The position numbers and the translations under genes are program-made. A stretch of DNA of 28,318 nt from positions 1 through 28,318 of the forward strand of contig DVFW01000045.1 in NCBI GenBank assembly GCA_018713055.1. The letters run 5' to 3'. This document shows positions 14,004 through 20,914 of this stretch, piece by piece. Origin of the DNA: Scatavimonas merdigallinarum. GTDB lineage: Bacteria > Bacillota > Clostridia > Oscillospirales > Acutalibacteraceae. The notes under the pieces are model-generated. The model did not search any database. It saw nothing but the letters and a program-made list of their open reading frames with translations, and was not told the DNA's origin. Numbering within the stretch: the stretch's first letter is position 1; every line of letters begins with the position of its first letter.

Positions 14004-14041
14004 AAGCAAAAAAAGGGGGAAATTCCCTGTGTTTTTTGCTT
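14004..14041 (+). terminator. Terminator-like hairpin downstream of the GNAT gene
   Basis: AAGCAAAAAA (14004-14013) pairs with TTTTTTGCTT (14032-14041), closing an inner GGGAA/TTCCC helix. Two weaker hairpins precede it in 13837-13950 (for example GGCTC/GAGCC near 13920-13943). The whole 13837-14300 gap holds no gene. Confidence 0.55.
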
Positions 14042-14053
14042 TATGCAAACAGG

Positions 14054-14203
14054 TTTTCCACATAAAAATGTGGAAAATGTTAATACTTAACTACCAGTTG
14101 TTATATAAATCCACATTATTACCTTTATATAGCATTTCTCAATGTGGAAAACCATAGATCTTGTGCTTTTGATTTCATTTTTCCTGCCTGGAATTGTGGA
14201 AAA
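14054..14203. other. Cluster of DnaA-box-like 9-mers
   Basis: TTTTCCACA, which fits the relaxed DnaA-box consensus TTWTNCACA, occurs at 14054-14062 (+), 14069-14077 (-), 14143-14151 (-) and 14195-14203 (-). A weaker relative, AAATCCACA, lies at 14107-14115 (+). The first two form a perfect 10-bp inverted repeat with a 4-base spacer; TCCACATT at 14110 and AATGTGGA at 14141 form another. The DNA is AT-rich and gene-free. The function (accessory origin part, DnaA titration or other) is inference. Confidence 0.5.
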
Positions 14204-14240
14204 AACGGCTGATTTTATCTGTTTTATACCATTTTTGCAT

Positions 14241-14283
14241 AAAAGACCGCCGCGCGGAAAAGACTTTCGCGCGGCGGTCTTTT
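14241..14283. terminator. Bidirectional terminator 3' of guaB
   Basis: AAAAGACCGCCGCGCG (14241-14256) and CGCGCGGCGGTCTTTT (14268-14283) form a perfect 16-bp stem with an 11-base loop, flanked by A and T runs on the correct sides for both strands. It lies 17 bases from the guaB stop. Confidence 0.93.
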
Positions 14284-14300
14284 TATATTTTCTACAACAC

Positions 14301-15779
14301 TTATACGGAAAACGAATAGTTCGGCGCCTCTTTTGTAATATGTATATCATGCGGATGGCTTTCCTTCAGTCCTGCGCCTGTAATCCTGATAAATTTCGCT
14401 TTGCTGTGCAGCTCTTCAATATTTTTACATCCCGTATAGCCCATACCGGCCTTTAGCCCGCCAATCATCTGGTAAACCGTCTCCGACAGTGCGCCCTTAT
14501 ATGGAACCCTGCCCTCTACGCCTTCCGGCACAAACTTTTTAAATCCGCTCTGGAAATATCTGTCCTGGCTGCCTTTGCCCATAGCGCCCAGGCTTCCCAT
14601 CCCTCTGTAAACCTTAAACTGTCTGCCCTGGTAAATTTCGCTTTCACCCGGGGACTCTTCACAGCCCGCAACAAGGGAACCAATCATTACCACATTGCCG
14701 CCGGCCGCCAGTGCTTTTACAATATCTCCGGAATACTTTATACCGCCGTCTGCAATAACCGGAATGTCATATTTGGCAGCGGCACAAGCGGCATCGTAAA
14801 TCGCCGTAATCTGCGGCACGCCGATCCCGGCGACCACCCTGGTTGTACAAATGGATCCAGGGCCAATACCAACCTTCACACAGTCGGCCCCCGCCTCAAT
14901 CAATGCCTTTGTCGCGTCGGCCGTCGCTACATTGCCCGCAACAAGCTGCACTGCGGGATAAGCTTTTTTGATCCGGCTGACTGCCTGTATCACATTGCGG
15001 TTATGCCCATGCGCAGAATCAAGCACAATTATGTCTACCTGCGCTTTTATCAACTCCGCCACCCGTTCCAGCACATCCTGTGTGGCGCCCACTGCCGCAC
15101 CGCACAAAAGGCGGCCTGCTTCATCCCTTGCAGAGTTCGGGTATTGCATAGATTTCTCAATGTCTTTAATCGTAATAAGCCCTTTCAAATAACCGTTGTC
15201 GTCCACAATGGGGAGCTTCTCTATCTTATGGCGGCGCAAAATTTCTTGCGCGTCTTCCAGCCTTGTTCCAACCGGCGCCGTCACAAGCTGCTCTTTTGTC
15301 ATCACCTGCGCAATTGGCTGGGAATAGTCGTCTTCGGTCATAAAACGCAGGTCGCGGTTTGTAATAATTCCCACCAACTTGCCCTCTTTGCAAATAGGTA
15401 CGCCGCTGATTTTATATTTTGCCATCAGCTGGTTTGCATCGTTTACGGTGTTTTCCGGCGCCAGATAAAACGGATTGACAATCACACCGTTTTCTGAGCG
15501 CTTTACCCGGTCGACCTGGTCGGCCTGCTGCTCAATGGTCATGTTTTTGTGGATAATCCCCACACCGCCTTCTCTTGCAATGGCAATGGCCATTCTGGTT
15601 TCCGTTACCGTGTCCATTGCCGCAGTCATTAGCGGCGTATGCAGCATGATTTTCTTTGTCAACCTGGCGCTGACATCCACGTTTCTGGGTTCTACATTGG
15701 ATTCGCCGGGAATCAACAGCACATCGTCAAACGTAAGGCCTTCCTTAATAAATTTTTTGTCAAAATCCGCATTGAGCAT
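14301..15779 (-). CDS. guaB: Inosine-5'-monophosphate dehydrogenase
   Basis: A 492-residue IMPDH oxidising IMP to XMP with NAD+, the committed step of GMP synthesis. The catalytic barrel is interrupted by two CBS domains (about residues 90-205: SGVPICKEGKLVGIITNRDLRF and KIEKLPIVDDNGYLKGLITIKDIEK). The active-site loop GPGSICTTR carries the nucleophilic Cys, followed by ADGGIKYSGDIVKALAAGG, the YRGMGSLGAM flap, and the ESHPHDIHITKEAPNY end. The chosen start (15779) leaves 10 bases to GGGAGG; an ATG three codons upstream is only 1 base from it. Its own promoter at 15846-15874 makes it monocistronic. I saw no purine riboswitch consensus in the short leader. Confidence 0.97.
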   Translation of the reverse strand: MLNADFDKKFIKEGLTFDDVLLIPGESNVEPRNVDVSARLTKKIMLHTPLMTAAMDTVTETRMAIAIAREGGVGIIHKNMTIEQQADQVDRVKRSENGVIVNPFYLAPENTVNDANQLMAKYKISGVPICKEGKLVGIITNRDLRFMTEDDYSQPIAQVMTKEQLVTAPVGTRLEDAQEILRRHKIEKLPIVDDNGYLKGLITIKDIEKSMQYPNSARDEAGRLLCGAAVGATQDVLERVAELIKAQVDIIVLDSAHGHNRNVIQAVSRIKKAYPAVQLVAGNVATADATKALIEAGADCVKVGIGPGSICTTRVVAGIGVPQITAIYDAACAAAKYDIPVIADGGIKYSGDIVKALAAGGNVVMIGSLVAGCEESPGESEIYQGRQFKVYRGMGSLGAMGKGSQDRYFQSGFKKFVPEGVEGRVPYKGALSETVYQMIGGLKAGMGYTGCKNIEELHSKAKFIRITGAGLKESHPHDIHITKEAPNYSFSV

Positions 15780-15845
15780 TTGATTCATTCCTCCCGTAAA
15801 AATCATTGATGCAAACCTCTGGACAAACGAATAAATATTATTCCG

Positions 15846-15874
15846 ATAATAGCAGTGTTTTTCCCGTTTGTCAA
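15846..15874 (-). promoter_or_regulatory. Promoter of guaB
   Basis: On the minus strand: TTGACA (complement of 15869-15874), a 17-bp spacer and TATTAT (complement of 15846-15851) preceded by TGC, an extended -10. Confidence 0.85.
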
Positions 15875-15914
15875 CCGGTTTTCCAAAATCTGTTTCTTTT
15901 TCCTGCTTATATAT

Positions 15915-15941
15915 AAAAGGGCGGCGCAGACCACCCTTTTT
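15915..15941 (-). terminator. Terminator of serS
   Basis: AAAAGGGTGG pairs with CCGCCCTTTT (10 bp, one G-U; arms 15931-15940 and 15915-15924). It separates serS from the guaB promoter. Confidence 0.8.
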
Positions 15942-15950
15942 ACATACTGT

Positions 15951-17237
15951 TTACGTATTTTTTATTTTGATCAGATCTGTACCCATATAGGGATGAAGTG
16001 CCTGCGGAATGCGCACGCTGCCGTCTGCGTTTAAGTTGTTTTCCAAAAACGCAATCAGCATTCTTGGGGGCGCAACCACCGTATTATTTAATGTGTGCGC
16101 AAAATATTTGCCTTTTTGCCCCGCTATACGGATTTTCAGCCTGCGCGCCTGCGCGTCGCCCAAGTTGGAGCAGCTGCCCACTTCAAAATATTTTTTCTGC
16201 CGCGGCGACCACGCTTCTACGTCTATAGATTTTACCTTTAAATCGGCAAGATCACCAGAGCAGCACTCAATCGTTCGTACAGGGATGTCTAAAGAGCGAA
16301 ACAAATCGACTGTATTTTGCCAGAGTTTTTCAAACCACTGCATGCTTTCCTCTGGTTTACATACAACGATCATTTCCTGCTTTTCAAATTGATGGATCCG
16401 GTAAACACCGCGCTCTTCTATCCCGTGCGCGCCTTTTTCTTTGCGGAAACAGGGCGAATAGCTTGTAAGCGTATAAGGCAGTTTTTCCTCTGGTTGAATT
16501 GTGTCAATAAATTTTCCAATCATAGAATGCTCGCTTGTGCCGATCAGATAGAGGTCTTCTCCTTCAATTTTGTACATCATGGCGTCCATTTCCGCAAAGC
16601 TCATTACGCCGGTCACCACATTGCTGCGGATCATAAACGGCGGTATACAATAGGTAAATCCGCGGCTGATCATAAAATCGCGCGCATAGGAAAGAACGGC
16701 GGAATGCAGCCTTGCAATGTCGCCCATTAAATAATAAAACCCGTTGCCCGCTACCTTTCTTGCGCTTTCCATGTCTATTCCATCAAATGCTTCCATAATT
16801 TCTGTGTGATATGGTATGGGAAAATCAGGAACGGTTGGGGCGCCAAAGCGCTGGAGCTCCATATTTTCGCTGTCATCTTTCCCAATAGGCACGCTTGCAT
16901 CAATCATATTGGGGATCAAAAGCATTGCTTTCCGGATTTTTTCCTGCAAAGCAGTTTCCTGCTGCTCTAATTCCGCCAGGCGCTGTGACTGTTCTGTCAC
17001 AAGTTTTTTAATTTCCTGCGCTTCTTCCTTTTTTCCCTGCCCCATCAGCGCGCCAATCTGCTTGGAATACCTGTTGCGGTCTGCACGCAGGGCATCTGCC
17101 TGCTGTTTTGCCTTCCTGCTCTGCTGGTCTAATTCTATGACCTGATCCACCAAAGGCAGCTTGCTTTCCTGAAACTTCTTCTTTATATTCTGTTTTACTG
17201 CTTCTGGATTTTCCCTTACAAATTTTATGTCCAGCAT
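15951..17237 (-). CDS. serS: Seryl-tRNA synthetase
   Basis: A 428-residue class II synthetase charging tRNA-Ser. The N-terminal about 110 residues form the long antiparallel coiled-coil arm that grips the tRNA variable arm (repeated Gln/Lys/Glu heptads). The catalytic core shows YLIGTSEHSMIGKF, motif 2 CFRKEKGAHGIEERGVYRIHQF, the serine/zinc-independent pocket, and motif 3 with EVGSCSNLGDAQARRLKIR. Length is normal (about 425). GGGAGAAAG precedes the ATG. It follows parB by 22 bases, and no promoter is obvious in between, so it may share the parA-parB transcript. Confidence 0.97.
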   Translation of the reverse strand: MLDIKFVRENPEAVKQNIKKKFQESKLPLVDQVIELDQQSRKAKQQADALRADRNRYSKQIGALMGQGKKEEAQEIKKLVTEQSQRLAELEQQETALQEKIRKAMLLIPNMIDASVPIGKDDSENMELQRFGAPTVPDFPIPYHTEIMEAFDGIDMESARKVAGNGFYYLMGDIARLHSAVLSYARDFMISRGFTYCIPPFMIRSNVVTGVMSFAEMDAMMYKIEGEDLYLIGTSEHSMIGKFIDTIQPEEKLPYTLTSYSPCFRKEKGAHGIEERGVYRIHQFEKQEMIVVCKPEESMQWFEKLWQNTVDLFRSLDIPVRTIECCSGDLADLKVKSIDVEAWSPRQKKYFEVGSCSNLGDAQARRLKIRIAGQKGKYFAHTLNNTVVAPPRMLIAFLENNLNADGSVRIPQALHPYMGTDLIKIKNT

Positions 17238-17259
17238 TTATCTTTCTCCCTTTAAAAAT

Positions 17260-18123
17260 TTATTTTTCCAGCCGTTTTGCCAGCTCGGACAAATCGTCCC
17301 TGCCGTAAAATTCAATTTCAAGCGTCCCCTTCTCCTGCGAACCGCTTACTTTGACCTTTCGTCCCAGATGCTCCCTGAGCGCGAGCTCCACTTCTTCAAA
17401 ATAAGAAAGCTTTTTCTTGCCGGAAACAGACGCCGCGCCCGTTTCCAAAAGTTTATTTGCGCGTTTTGCCAAGCGTTCCAGCTCCCGTACAGATATATCT
17501 TGTGTAGAAACAAGCCGCGCGGCCCTGTCCATTTCTTTTTCACTTTTAAAAGAAAGCAACGTGCGCGCATGCCCTGCGCTGATCCTGCCCGCATGGACCA
17601 AAGACAAAATTTCCTGCGGCAAGTTCAAAAGGCGCAATGCATTTGCCACTGCCGGCCTGGATTTCCCTACCGCTCTGGCCACATCCTCCTGCGTCAGCGC
17701 ATAACTGTCTATCAGCTGTTTATAGCCGTTGGCCTCCTCCACGGGGGACAAATCCTCTCTTTGCAAATTTTCAATCAGCGCAAGCTGCATGGTCTGGCTG
17801 TCTGTCAGTTCGCGAATCACTACGGGAACCTCTGTAAGACCAGCCATACGGCTTGCCCGCCAGCGGCGTTCGCCGGCGACGATCTGGTATCCGCCGCTTA
17901 ACAGCGGACGCACCAGAAGCGGCTGCAGCACGCCATGCTGTGAAATAGAATCCGCCAGTTCCGCCAGCGCTTTCTCGTCAAAGTTGCGCCGGGGCTGGGA
18001 GCGGTTCGGCTCTATCTCAGAAATTTTCAGCGTAACGGTGCTGTTGCTGTCTTCGCTTTCGTTTTCCATAAAAATGGCGTTTAGCCCTTTTCCAAGGCCG
18101 CCCAGTTTCGATTTTGCCGCCAT
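17260..18123 (-). CDS. parB: Chromosome partitioning protein ParB (Spo0J)
   Basis: A 287-residue ParB/Spo0J CTPase that loads at parS and recruits SMC. The N-terminal GGLGKGLNAIF is the conserved ParA-stimulating segment. Then come IEPNRSQPRRNFDEKAL, the CTP-binding GERRWRASRMAGL (box II), and a helix-turn-helix region LTQEDVARAVGKSRPAVANALRLLNL that reads parS. The C-terminal dimerisation part follows (EVELALREHLGRKVKV...). The start at 18123 is chosen for GAGAGGAG upstream and for the conserved N-terminus; the open frame continues 58 codons upstream over parA. It lies 31 bases after parA and is co-transcribed with it. Confidence 0.95.
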   Translation of the reverse strand: MAAKSKLGGLGKGLNAIFMENESEDSNSTVTLKISEIEPNRSQPRRNFDEKALAELADSISQHGVLQPLLVRPLLSGGYQIVAGERRWRASRMAGLTEVPVVIRELTDSQTMQLALIENLQREDLSPVEEANGYKQLIDSYALTQEDVARAVGKSRPAVANALRLLNLPQEILSLVHAGRISAGHARTLLSFKSEKEMDRAARLVSTQDISVRELERLAKRANKLLETGAASVSGKKKLSYFEEVELALREHLGRKVKVSGSQEKGTLEIEFYGRDDLSELAKRLEK

Positions 18124-18154
18124 ATACCCTGTGCTCCTCTCCATTTCTGTTTCT

Positions 18155-18922
18155 TCATACCCGGTTGTTTTTTTCCACTTCCTGCGCAAGCGCCATATAT
18201 GCCGCGCTGCCTTTGCTTGATTTATCAAAATACATGATCGGTTTTCCAAAGCTTGGCGCCTCTGAAAGGCGCACACCTCTGGGAATAATCGATGCAAAAA
18301 CCTTTCTTGGAAAATATTTTTTTACCTCTTCCACAACCTGCTGCGTCAGGTTTAACCGGCCATCGTACATGGTAAGCAGTACCCCTTCCATTTCCAGCCG
18401 CTCGTTATATTGCCGTTTTACACGCCGCACGGTATTCATTAGCTGGGAAAGCCCCTCTAACGCATAATATTCACACTGAATCGGCACCAGAATGCTGTCC
18501 GCCATACACAGCGCGTTGGTTGTTATCAGCCCCAAAGACGGGGGACAATCTATTATGATATATGCATACTGGCTGCGTACCGACGCAACCGCAAGCTTTA
18601 AAATGGCTTCCCTGTGCTTTTGCTCCGCCATTTCCAGCTCGGCGGCAGCTAAGTCCAGGCTGGACGGCAGCAAATCCAATCCTTTAAAGCCCGTATATAT
18701 AATTGCCTGTTCTGCTTTCGCACCGTCTACCAAGATATGATAGGTGGATTTTAAGATATTTCGTTTGTCAATCCCTACCCCACTTGTGGCGTTCCCCTGT
18801 GGGTCAATATCTATAAGCAGCGTCTTTCTGCCAAGCAAGCCGAGTGCCGCCGCCAAATTTACAGCCGTCGTTGTTTTTCCCACGCCGCCTTTTTGATTGG
18901 CAATTGCAATAATTTTTGCCAA
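18155..18922 (-). CDS. parA: Chromosome partitioning ATPase ParA (Soj)
   Basis: A 255-residue deviant-Walker ATPase of the ParA/MinD family that works with ParB in origin segregation and, in Bacillus, modulates DnaA. Deviant Walker A KGGVGKTTTAVNLAAAL (residues about 11-27) has the signature first lysine. Walker A' is LLIDIDPQGNATSG and Walker B YIIIDCPPSLGL. The start codon is TTG, 7 bases after AAAGGGGG; no ATG lies nearby. The next gene, parB, follows closely. A parS-like site lies about 105 bp upstream of the start. Confidence 0.96.
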   Translation of the reverse strand: MAKIIAIANQKGGVGKTTTAVNLAAALGLLGRKTLLIDIDPQGNATSGVGIDKRNILKSTYHILVDGAKAEQAIIYTGFKGLDLLPSSLDLAAAELEMAEQKHREAILKLAVASVRSQYAYIIIDCPPSLGLITTNALCMADSILVPIQCEYYALEGLSQLMNTVRRVKRQYNERLEMEGVLLTMYDGRLNLTQQVVEEVKKYFPRKVFASIIPRGVRLSEAPSFGKPIMYFDKSSKGSAAYMALAQEVEKNNRV

Positions 18923-18960
18923 AAAGAAGCCCCCTTTGCATTTTGTATGAATTTATAAAA

Positions 18961-18966
18961 ATTATA
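18961..18966 (-). promoter_or_regulatory. -10 element of a probable parA-parB promoter
   Basis: On the minus strand GTGATATAATTTTT contains a perfect TATAAT (complement of 18961-18966), about 40 bases before the parA start. No good -35 hexamer is present at 16-18 bp. Between here and noc, 19081-19180 shows only a small GGGCGG/CCGCCC hairpin. Confidence 0.45.
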
Positions 18967-19027
18967 TCACTTTTCAGCAAAAAAGAAAAGCGTTCCCGTA
19001 TGCTTTTTCCTTTTATTTTGACACATA

Positions 19028-19043
19028 TGTTTCACATGAAACG
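19028..19043. promoter_or_regulatory. parS: parS-like centromere site (parA upstream region)
   Basis: TGTTTCACATGAAACG differs from the consensus parS TGTTTCACGTGAAACA at two of 16 positions. The centre is CACATG instead of CACGTG and the last base is G. Its position between noc and parA supports a real ParB loading site. Confidence 0.8.
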
Positions 19044-19044
19044 C

Positions 19045-19080
19045 CAAAGACCGCACAGCAATAAAGCCGTGCGGTCTTTG
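19045..19080 (-). terminator. Hairpin downstream of noc
   Basis: CAAAGACCGCAC / GTGCGGTCTTTG is a perfect 12-bp stem with a 12-base loop, directly abutting the parS-like site. After it on the minus strand only scattered T follow, so termination efficiency is uncertain. Confidence 0.55.
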
Positions 19081-19180
19081 ACATAAGGGGTTCAGATAAG
19101 GAAATGGGTATGAGTGGGATTTCGTCGTACGCATTTTTAGTGGGGCGGCCTCCACCGCCCAGGGAAACGGGTCCGCTTTG

Positions 19181-20014
19181 TCAGGCAGAAATATTACTTC
19201 CGTTCTGCTTATAAGCAGAAGATTTTGGAATGCGGACATTATATTCTATGTATTCGTCGTTTTCTGTTTTTTCCGTTAAGGCGTCTATTCCGGAAAGACG
19301 CATTGTATCAATCGCTTTATTCAGGGTGTTCATGAAAATCCGGACGTCTTTAATAATAATTTTTGCATTTTGTCCTTTTGTCTTGCCTTGCTGCAGCGCG
19401 CGTTCTACAAGAATTTCAGTCTGCTTTACGTTTAAGTTGCCGCTTACCGCTTTTTCCAGCACCTGCCTGCGCTGCTCGCCGTCGAGCTTTAACAGCACCC
19501 GTGCATGGCGTTCTGTCATTCCGGCGTCAATAATTTTTTCCTGCTCCTCTTCATTTAGCCGTAAGAGTCGCAGTTTGTTTGCAATAGTGGACTGTTTTTT
19601 CCCAAGTTGCTTTGCAACGCGTTCCTGCGTTAAGCTGCAATCCAAAATCAGCTTGCGGATGGCGCGGGCCTCCTCAAACATGTTCAAATCTGCACGCTGC
19701 AGATTTTCAAGCAGTGCATAAACGGCAGACTGCCTGTCGCTGCACTTCATAATAATGCACGGAACCTTTTGCAGCCCCACCATAATAGAAGCGCGCAGCC
19801 TGCGCTCGCCTGCAATCAGTTCATATTCAGACTGCGACACCCGTCGAACTGTCAGCGGCTGCAAAATTCCGTTGCTTGCAATACTTTGAGCAAGGGAACA
19901 CAGCTCATCTTCGGCAAATACGCGCCTTGGTTGAGACCGGTTTGGCCGTATGCATGCAATGGGGATTTCTACAAGCCTGGGTTCTTCCTTTTGGGTAAAA
20001 AGCAACTGCCTCAC
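19181..20014 (-). CDS. noc: Nucleoid occlusion protein Noc (ParB paralogue)
   Basis: A 277-residue ParB-family protein. It shares with ParB the IRPNRSQPRRVFAEDEL segment, GERRLRASIMVGL and a helix-turn-helix (LTQERVAKQLGKKQSTIANKL). It carries features seen in Bacillus Noc: LKLDGEQRR..., SLNVKQTE-like NLNVKQTEILVERAL, a DVRIFMNTLNKAIDTMR segment, and an EYIEYNVRIPK end. Noc binds its own DNA sites and membranes and blocks division over the nucleoid. The start is a GTG at 20014, about 8 bases after AGAGGAAACG; no ATG fits. Bacillus Noc has 283 residues. It lies between rsmG and parA, the usual place. Confidence 0.88.
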   Translation of the reverse strand: MRQLLFTQKEEPRLVEIPIACIRPNRSQPRRVFAEDELCSLAQSIASNGILQPLTVRRVSQSEYELIAGERRLRASIMVGLQKVPCIIMKCSDRQSAVYALLENLQRADLNMFEEARAIRKLILDCSLTQERVAKQLGKKQSTIANKLRLLRLNEEEQEKIIDAGMTERHARVLLKLDGEQRRQVLEKAVSGNLNVKQTEILVERALQQGKTKGQNAKIIIKDVRIFMNTLNKAIDTMRLSGIDALTEKTENDEYIEYNVRIPKSSAYKQNGSNISA

Positions 20015-20200
20015 CTTCGTTTCCTCTATAGATTTGCAGCAGACAGCCTTTTTGTATGTTGGAGTGAAGCGGGCTTGTCCTGATTGCATCTATATCGTAC
20101 CACAGGCAAGACAGTTTGTTTGTCGTAGTTTGCATGTATTTTTATAGTTTTTTACATTTGTTTGCGTTGAAAGGTTTTTATTTTGGTCGAATCAGCTTCT

Positions 20201-20914
20201 TTACAGTGGCTTTTTTACAATTTTCGCCCCATTGCGTGGATATTTTTTTTCTGTCGTTCCAATTTTTTCAAATAAAAGCAAAGTGCGCACCCCCGCTCCC
20301 GGCAGCTCAAACGTATATTCTTTTTTTACGGCGCCGCTCAGCAAAGCAATCGCGTTTTTTGCCTGCTGCAGTTCCTGGTGCGCCTGCGGCCCCTTCATTG
20401 CGGCAAAAACGCCGCCCGGTTTTACAAGCGGCAGGCAATATTCCGCCAAAACCGGCAAGGCTGCAACCGCCCTGGAAACAGCTATATCATATTTTTCCCT
20501 GTATTGCTGCTTTTGCCCGGCTTCTTCCGCCCTTGCATGCAGCGTTTGCGCAGCAATGGAAAGCCTCTGTACAACAGTTTGTAAAAACATCATTCGTTTT
20601 CCAAGACTGTCTAACAGCATAAGGCGTATGTCCGGGCGTGCAATCGCCAAAGGGATTCCGGGGAAACCGGCGCCCGTCCCCACATCTATTACTGCGGCGT
20701 TTTTGGGAATATCCATATATTGCAAAAGCGATAAACTGTCGGCAAAATGTTTAATAATAATTTGCTCGGTATCCTTGATCGCTGTCAAGTTTATTTTTTT
20801 GTTCCACTCCAAAAGCAACGACAGATATAACGCAAATTTTTGCAGCTTTTCTTCTGTCAGCGCAACACCAAGCATGTTTGCCTGCAATTGCAGCAATGAC
20901 ATAGCGCTGTTCAT
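20201..20914 (-). CDS. rsmG: 16S rRNA 7-methylguanosine methyltransferase RsmG
   Basis: A 237-residue SAM-dependent enzyme (GidB) that makes m7G in the 530 loop of 16S rRNA. The SAM-binding motif is VIDVGTGAGFPGIPLAI, followed by LLDSLGKRMMFLQTVV and YDIAVSRAVAALPVLAEYCLPLVKPGG. The N-terminal EWNKKINLTAI and KHFADSLSLL are diagnostic. The start at 20914 overlaps the mnmG stop in an ATGA arrangement, so the two are translationally coupled. Ten extra in-frame codons upstream are excluded. The 186 bases after its stop (to noc) contain no gene and no clear promoter. Confidence 0.96.
   Translation of the reverse strand: MNSAMSLLQLQANMLGVALTEEKLQKFALYLSLLLEWNKKINLTAIKDTEQIIIKHFADSLSLLQYMDIPKNAAVIDVGTGAGFPGIPLAIARPDIRLMLLDSLGKRMMFLQTVVQRLSIAAQTLHARAEEAGQKQQYREKYDIAVSRAVAALPVLAEYCLPLVKPGGVFAAMKGPQAHQELQQAKNAIALLSGAVKKEYTFELPGAGVRTLLLFEKIGTTEKKYPRNGAKIVKKPL

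Noticed and set aside
13837..14300. Replication origin proper at the TTTTCCACA cluster
   Set aside because: Most flanking core genes (guaB to rpmH) would then be transcribed against replication, and dnaA lies 13 kb away. An accessory role is more likely.
14142..14456. 104-codon plus-strand open frame over the guaB 3' end
   Set aside because: It crosses the bidirectional terminator and is antisense to the conserved guaB coding sequence.
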